From: an uncultured Oscillospiraceae bacterium
GTDB lineage: Bacteria > Bacillota > Clostridia > Oscillospirales > Oscillospiraceae
DNA length: 21,107 bases
Assembly (NCBI GenBank): GCA_910587785.1
Contig: CAJUOA010000058.1
Span: 1-21,107, forward strand
Direction: 5' to 3'
This document shows, piece by piece, positions 19,227 to 21,107 of the stretch (within the stretch, counting starts at the first letter, position 1; the number at the start of each line of letters is the position of its first letter). The notes below the pieces were generated by a model, which made no database searches, was not told the origin of the DNA, and worked only from the letters and a program-made list of their open reading frames with translations. The translations under genes and the position numbers were made by a program.

Positions 19227-20354
19227 TCATTGTGAAATAGGCAGCGTCACTGTAAAGACCGTCAGGCCGTCTCCGCTCTCCGCCGTGACCGTCCCCTTGT
19301 GGAGCGTGACAATCTGCTTGGCGATGGCGAGGCCCAGCCCGGCCCCGCCGGAGCCGCGTCCTGTATCCAGCCTGTAAAACTGCTCGAAAATCCGCTCCAG
19401 CTTCTCCCGGGGGATAGTCCCGCCGCGGTTGGAAAATCTCAGCTTTACGCTGTCCTCGCCGCCCTCGGCCTCAATCGTGATCTCGGTCCCATCGCAGCTG
19501 TAATTAACCGCATTCCGCAAAAGATTGTCAAAGACCCTCTGCATCCTGCCGGCGTCGCAGTTCAGAAGGATATCGTCTCCGGCAGTCAGGCGGCAGGTCA
19601 GGCGCTTCTGGTCCAAAACCGGCTGAAGCTCATACACTAGCTGCTCCAGCAGGCGCTTCAGGTTGATCTCACTGCATTGCAGGGTGATGGTGGAGAGACT
19701 GTATCGTGCGATCTCCAGAAACTCGTTGATTAAATCCTCCAGCCGCTCCGCCTTGGAGAGGGCGATGGAGAGATACCGCTCCCGCAGCTCCTCGGAGAGC
19801 TGTTTTTCGTCCCGCAGCAGGTTCAGGTAGCTGATAGAGGAGGCCAGGGGCGTTTTCAGGTCGTGGGCCAGGTACATCACCAGATCGTTCTTTTTCTGCT
19901 CGGCCAGGAGCATACCGCTCTTCTGCCGGTCGATGGTGCGCTTTGCCAGATTGAGTTTGCGCTCGATCGGGAACAGCTCCGGGGGCAGGGAGATCTCCCC
20001 CGGCACATCCTGGAGCAGGGCGTCCATCCCTCTGCTGATGTCTTCAAAGTACCGGGTCAACCAGTGGAGGTAAACGTAAAACAAACCAGCGAACACCAGA
20101 AGGAGGGACAGCAGAAGGATGGCGTCCATGTGACTGCGGAAGGTGCGCTCATAGAGCCGGAGGGCGGCGTCATAGTCCATACCCGGGATGCTTTGAAACA
20201 GCGCCACCATCCCATTGGCAAAGCGGCCCCGCAGCAGGACCGTGTAGGTGAGGTAGACCGTAGCAGCGGCTGCCGCTGTCACAGCCAGGGTGCGCAGAAG
20301 GATCTTCCTGCGGAACTGTCTGAAATCGTTCTTATTTTTCAATGGTATAGCCAA
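19227..20354 (-). CDS. VanS-like sensor histidine kinase
   Basis: This is a 375-residue membrane kinase close in layout to VanS of glycopeptide resistance. Helices at about 20-40 and 78-98 enclose a short outer loop of about 37 residues. The HisKA motif is YLAHDLKTPLASSISYLNLL with H164. The ATPase domain has the N box NLLRNAVNYS (277-286), the unusual G1 segment FSNRGGTIP as in VanS, the F box IFEQFYRLD and the G2 box GGAGLGLAIAK. It should phosphorylate the neighbouring response regulator. The start is TTG 20354, overlapping the regulator gene by 23 nt; VanS-type proteins likewise begin in ...LKNKKND. TTG 20342 is an alternative. No peptidoglycan-modifying genes are present, so the signal and targets are unknown. 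Confidence 0.9.
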   Translation of the reverse strand: MAIPLKNKNDFRQFRRKILLRTLAVTAAAAATVYLTYTVLLRGRFANGMVALFQSIPGMDYDAALRLYERTFRSHMDAILLLSLLLVFAGLFYVYLHWLTRYFEDISRGMDALLQDVPGEISLPPELFPIERKLNLAKRTIDRQKSGMLLAEQKKNDLVMYLAHDLKTPLASSISYLNLLRDEKQLSEELRERYLSIALSKAERLEDLINEFLEIARYSLSTITLQCSEINLKRLLEQLVYELQPVLDQKRLTCRLTAGDDILLNCDAGRMQRVFDNLLRNAVNYSCDGTEITIEAEGGEDSVKLRFSNRGGTIPREKLERIFEQFYRLDTGRGSGGAGLGLAIAKQIVTLHKGTVTAESGDGLTVFTVTLPISQ

Positions 20355-21051
20355 CTCCCCATACCGTTTTAATGAACCTGGGATTTCGGGCGGGCTCGTT
20401 CAGCTTCTCCCTCAGCCGCCCGATGTGGGCCATGACGGTGTTGTTGTTCTTCAGGTACTTCTCGCCCCACACCGCCTCAAAAAGCGTCTCGGAGGGAACG
20501 ACAACGCCCTGCCGCTCACAGAGATACCAGAGGATAGAGAACTCCAGGGGCGTCAGCTGCACCTCCCTCCCGAACAGGAAGCACTTGTGGCTGTCCCGGT
20601 TGATGACCAGCCCTCGAATGTCGTATTCATGGGCTGGTTCGTCCTGCTTTGGAGCGGAACCGTTATAGAGCCTGTACCGCCGCAGCTGGGTCTTGACCCG
20701 AGCAGCGACCTCCAGGGGATTGAAGGGCTTTGTGATATAGTCGTCGGCCCCGATGGTCAGTCCCATGATCTTGTCCCCGTCCGACCCCCTGGCTGTGAGC
20801 ATGATGATGGGGCAGTAGGACTTCTCCCGGATCTTCTTGCACAGCTGAAAGCCGTCCGCGTCGGGGAGCATCACGTCCAGGAGCGCCAGATCCAGGTCTG
20901 TGTGTTCAATACAGTCCAGGGCCTCCGCGCCGGTATAGCACTTGTGGACCGTGTAACCGTCATTGGTGAGGTAAAGCTCCAGCACGTCGGCCAGTTCCTT
21001 TTCATCATCAACAACCAGGATGTGAGTGAGGTTGTTCACAGCGTTTGTCAC
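20332..21051 (-). CDS. VanR-like OmpR-family response regulator
   Basis: This 239-residue transcription regulator has a receiver domain with the acidic pair D15-D16 (ILVVDDE), the phosphorylated D59 (LLDVMLP), T86 (MLTARG) and K108 (YITKPF). The C-terminal OmpR/PhoB winged helix begins near 145 (LVINRDSHKCFLFGREVQLT) and ends HIGRLREKLNEP and IKTVWGVGYTIEK, almost the VanR ending. The start is taken as GTG 21051, with GGGAG 10 nt upstream; a further in-frame ATG at 21105 has no ribosome binding site. Together with the kinase gene it forms a two-gene unit read leftward. The promoter is outside or at the edge of the window. Confidence 0.92.
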   Translation of the reverse strand: MTNAVNNLTHILVVDDEKELADVLELYLTNDGYTVHKCYTGAEALDCIEHTDLDLALLDVMLPDADGFQLCKKIREKSYCPIIMLTARGSDGDKIMGLTIGADDYITKPFNPLEVAARVKTQLRRYRLYNGSAPKQDEPAHEYDIRGLVINRDSHKCFLFGREVQLTPLEFSILWYLCERQGVVVPSETLFEAVWGEKYLKNNNTVMAHIGRLREKLNEPARNPRFIKTVWGVGYTIEK

Positions 21052-21107
21052 GTTACTTCCGCTCCCTTTTTTTCTTGCAAATGCCAACAATGGTGTTGGC
21101 AGCACTC

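Overview
Organism. The window looks like a chromosomal region of a moderately high-GC, spore-forming, anaerobic Clostridia member, probably an Oscillospiraceae/Flavonifractor-type gut bacterium. The evidence is pieces of an alpha/beta-type small acid-soluble spore protein (SASP) gene, strong AGGAGG ribosome binding sites, sigma-A promoters with 17-bp spacers, a cobalamin riboswitch with an ECF S-component, a VanRS-like two-component system and a TndX/Tn4451-type serine recombinase remnant. No rRNA, tRNA or CRISPR array was seen.

Left part (1-6060). A partial, lower-GC MFS efflux gene on the minus strand is preceded by a 17-codon leader peptide, an interleaved stem (pseudoknot) arrangement and a hairpin that hides the Shine-Dalgarno: a translational attenuator. 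Next come a small minus-strand protein and a plus-strand four-gene operon joined by 4-nt ATGA/GTGA overlaps (small membrane protein, DUF1624 membrane protein, Nudix hydrolase, DUF523/TudS-like protein). A TIGR04255 protein follows under its own promoter. A minus-strand cobalamin unit (consensus promoter, riboswitch, intrinsic terminator, transcobalamin-like DUF4430 protein, ECF S-component) closes this part.

Middle part (6253-16445). A SASP gene is cut in two. Its first 26 codons are at 6253-6330 and its continuation is at 16263 onward. A 9.93-kb segment lies between, bounded by GA dinucleotides, and joining the two halves at GA restores the SASP reading frame. The segment holds an AAA ATPase (DUF4143 type), a SWIM zinc-finger protein, a Cys-rich protein, a broken winged-helix gene, a 197-aa unknown, a Bcp peroxiredoxin, an internally deleted LURP-one gene, a truncated small gene and an XRE regulator. 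It continues with an array of 11-bp-phased CGTAT motifs, a promoter-terminator-bounded noncoding RNA of about 278 nt, a hairpin-rich leader, an intact tyrosine recombinase and a decayed serine recombinase whose frame runs into the SASP 3' half. No conjugation genes are present, so the element is probably stranded.

Right part (16446-21107). There is a two-domain GNAT acetyltransferase, a helical ferritin-like protein with a palindromic upstream region, fragments of IS21 (istB) and IS256 transposase genes, and a VanS-like kinase and VanR-like regulator on the minus strand. No vancomycin-resistance effector genes are in the window. All calls come from reading the sequence; no database search was run.
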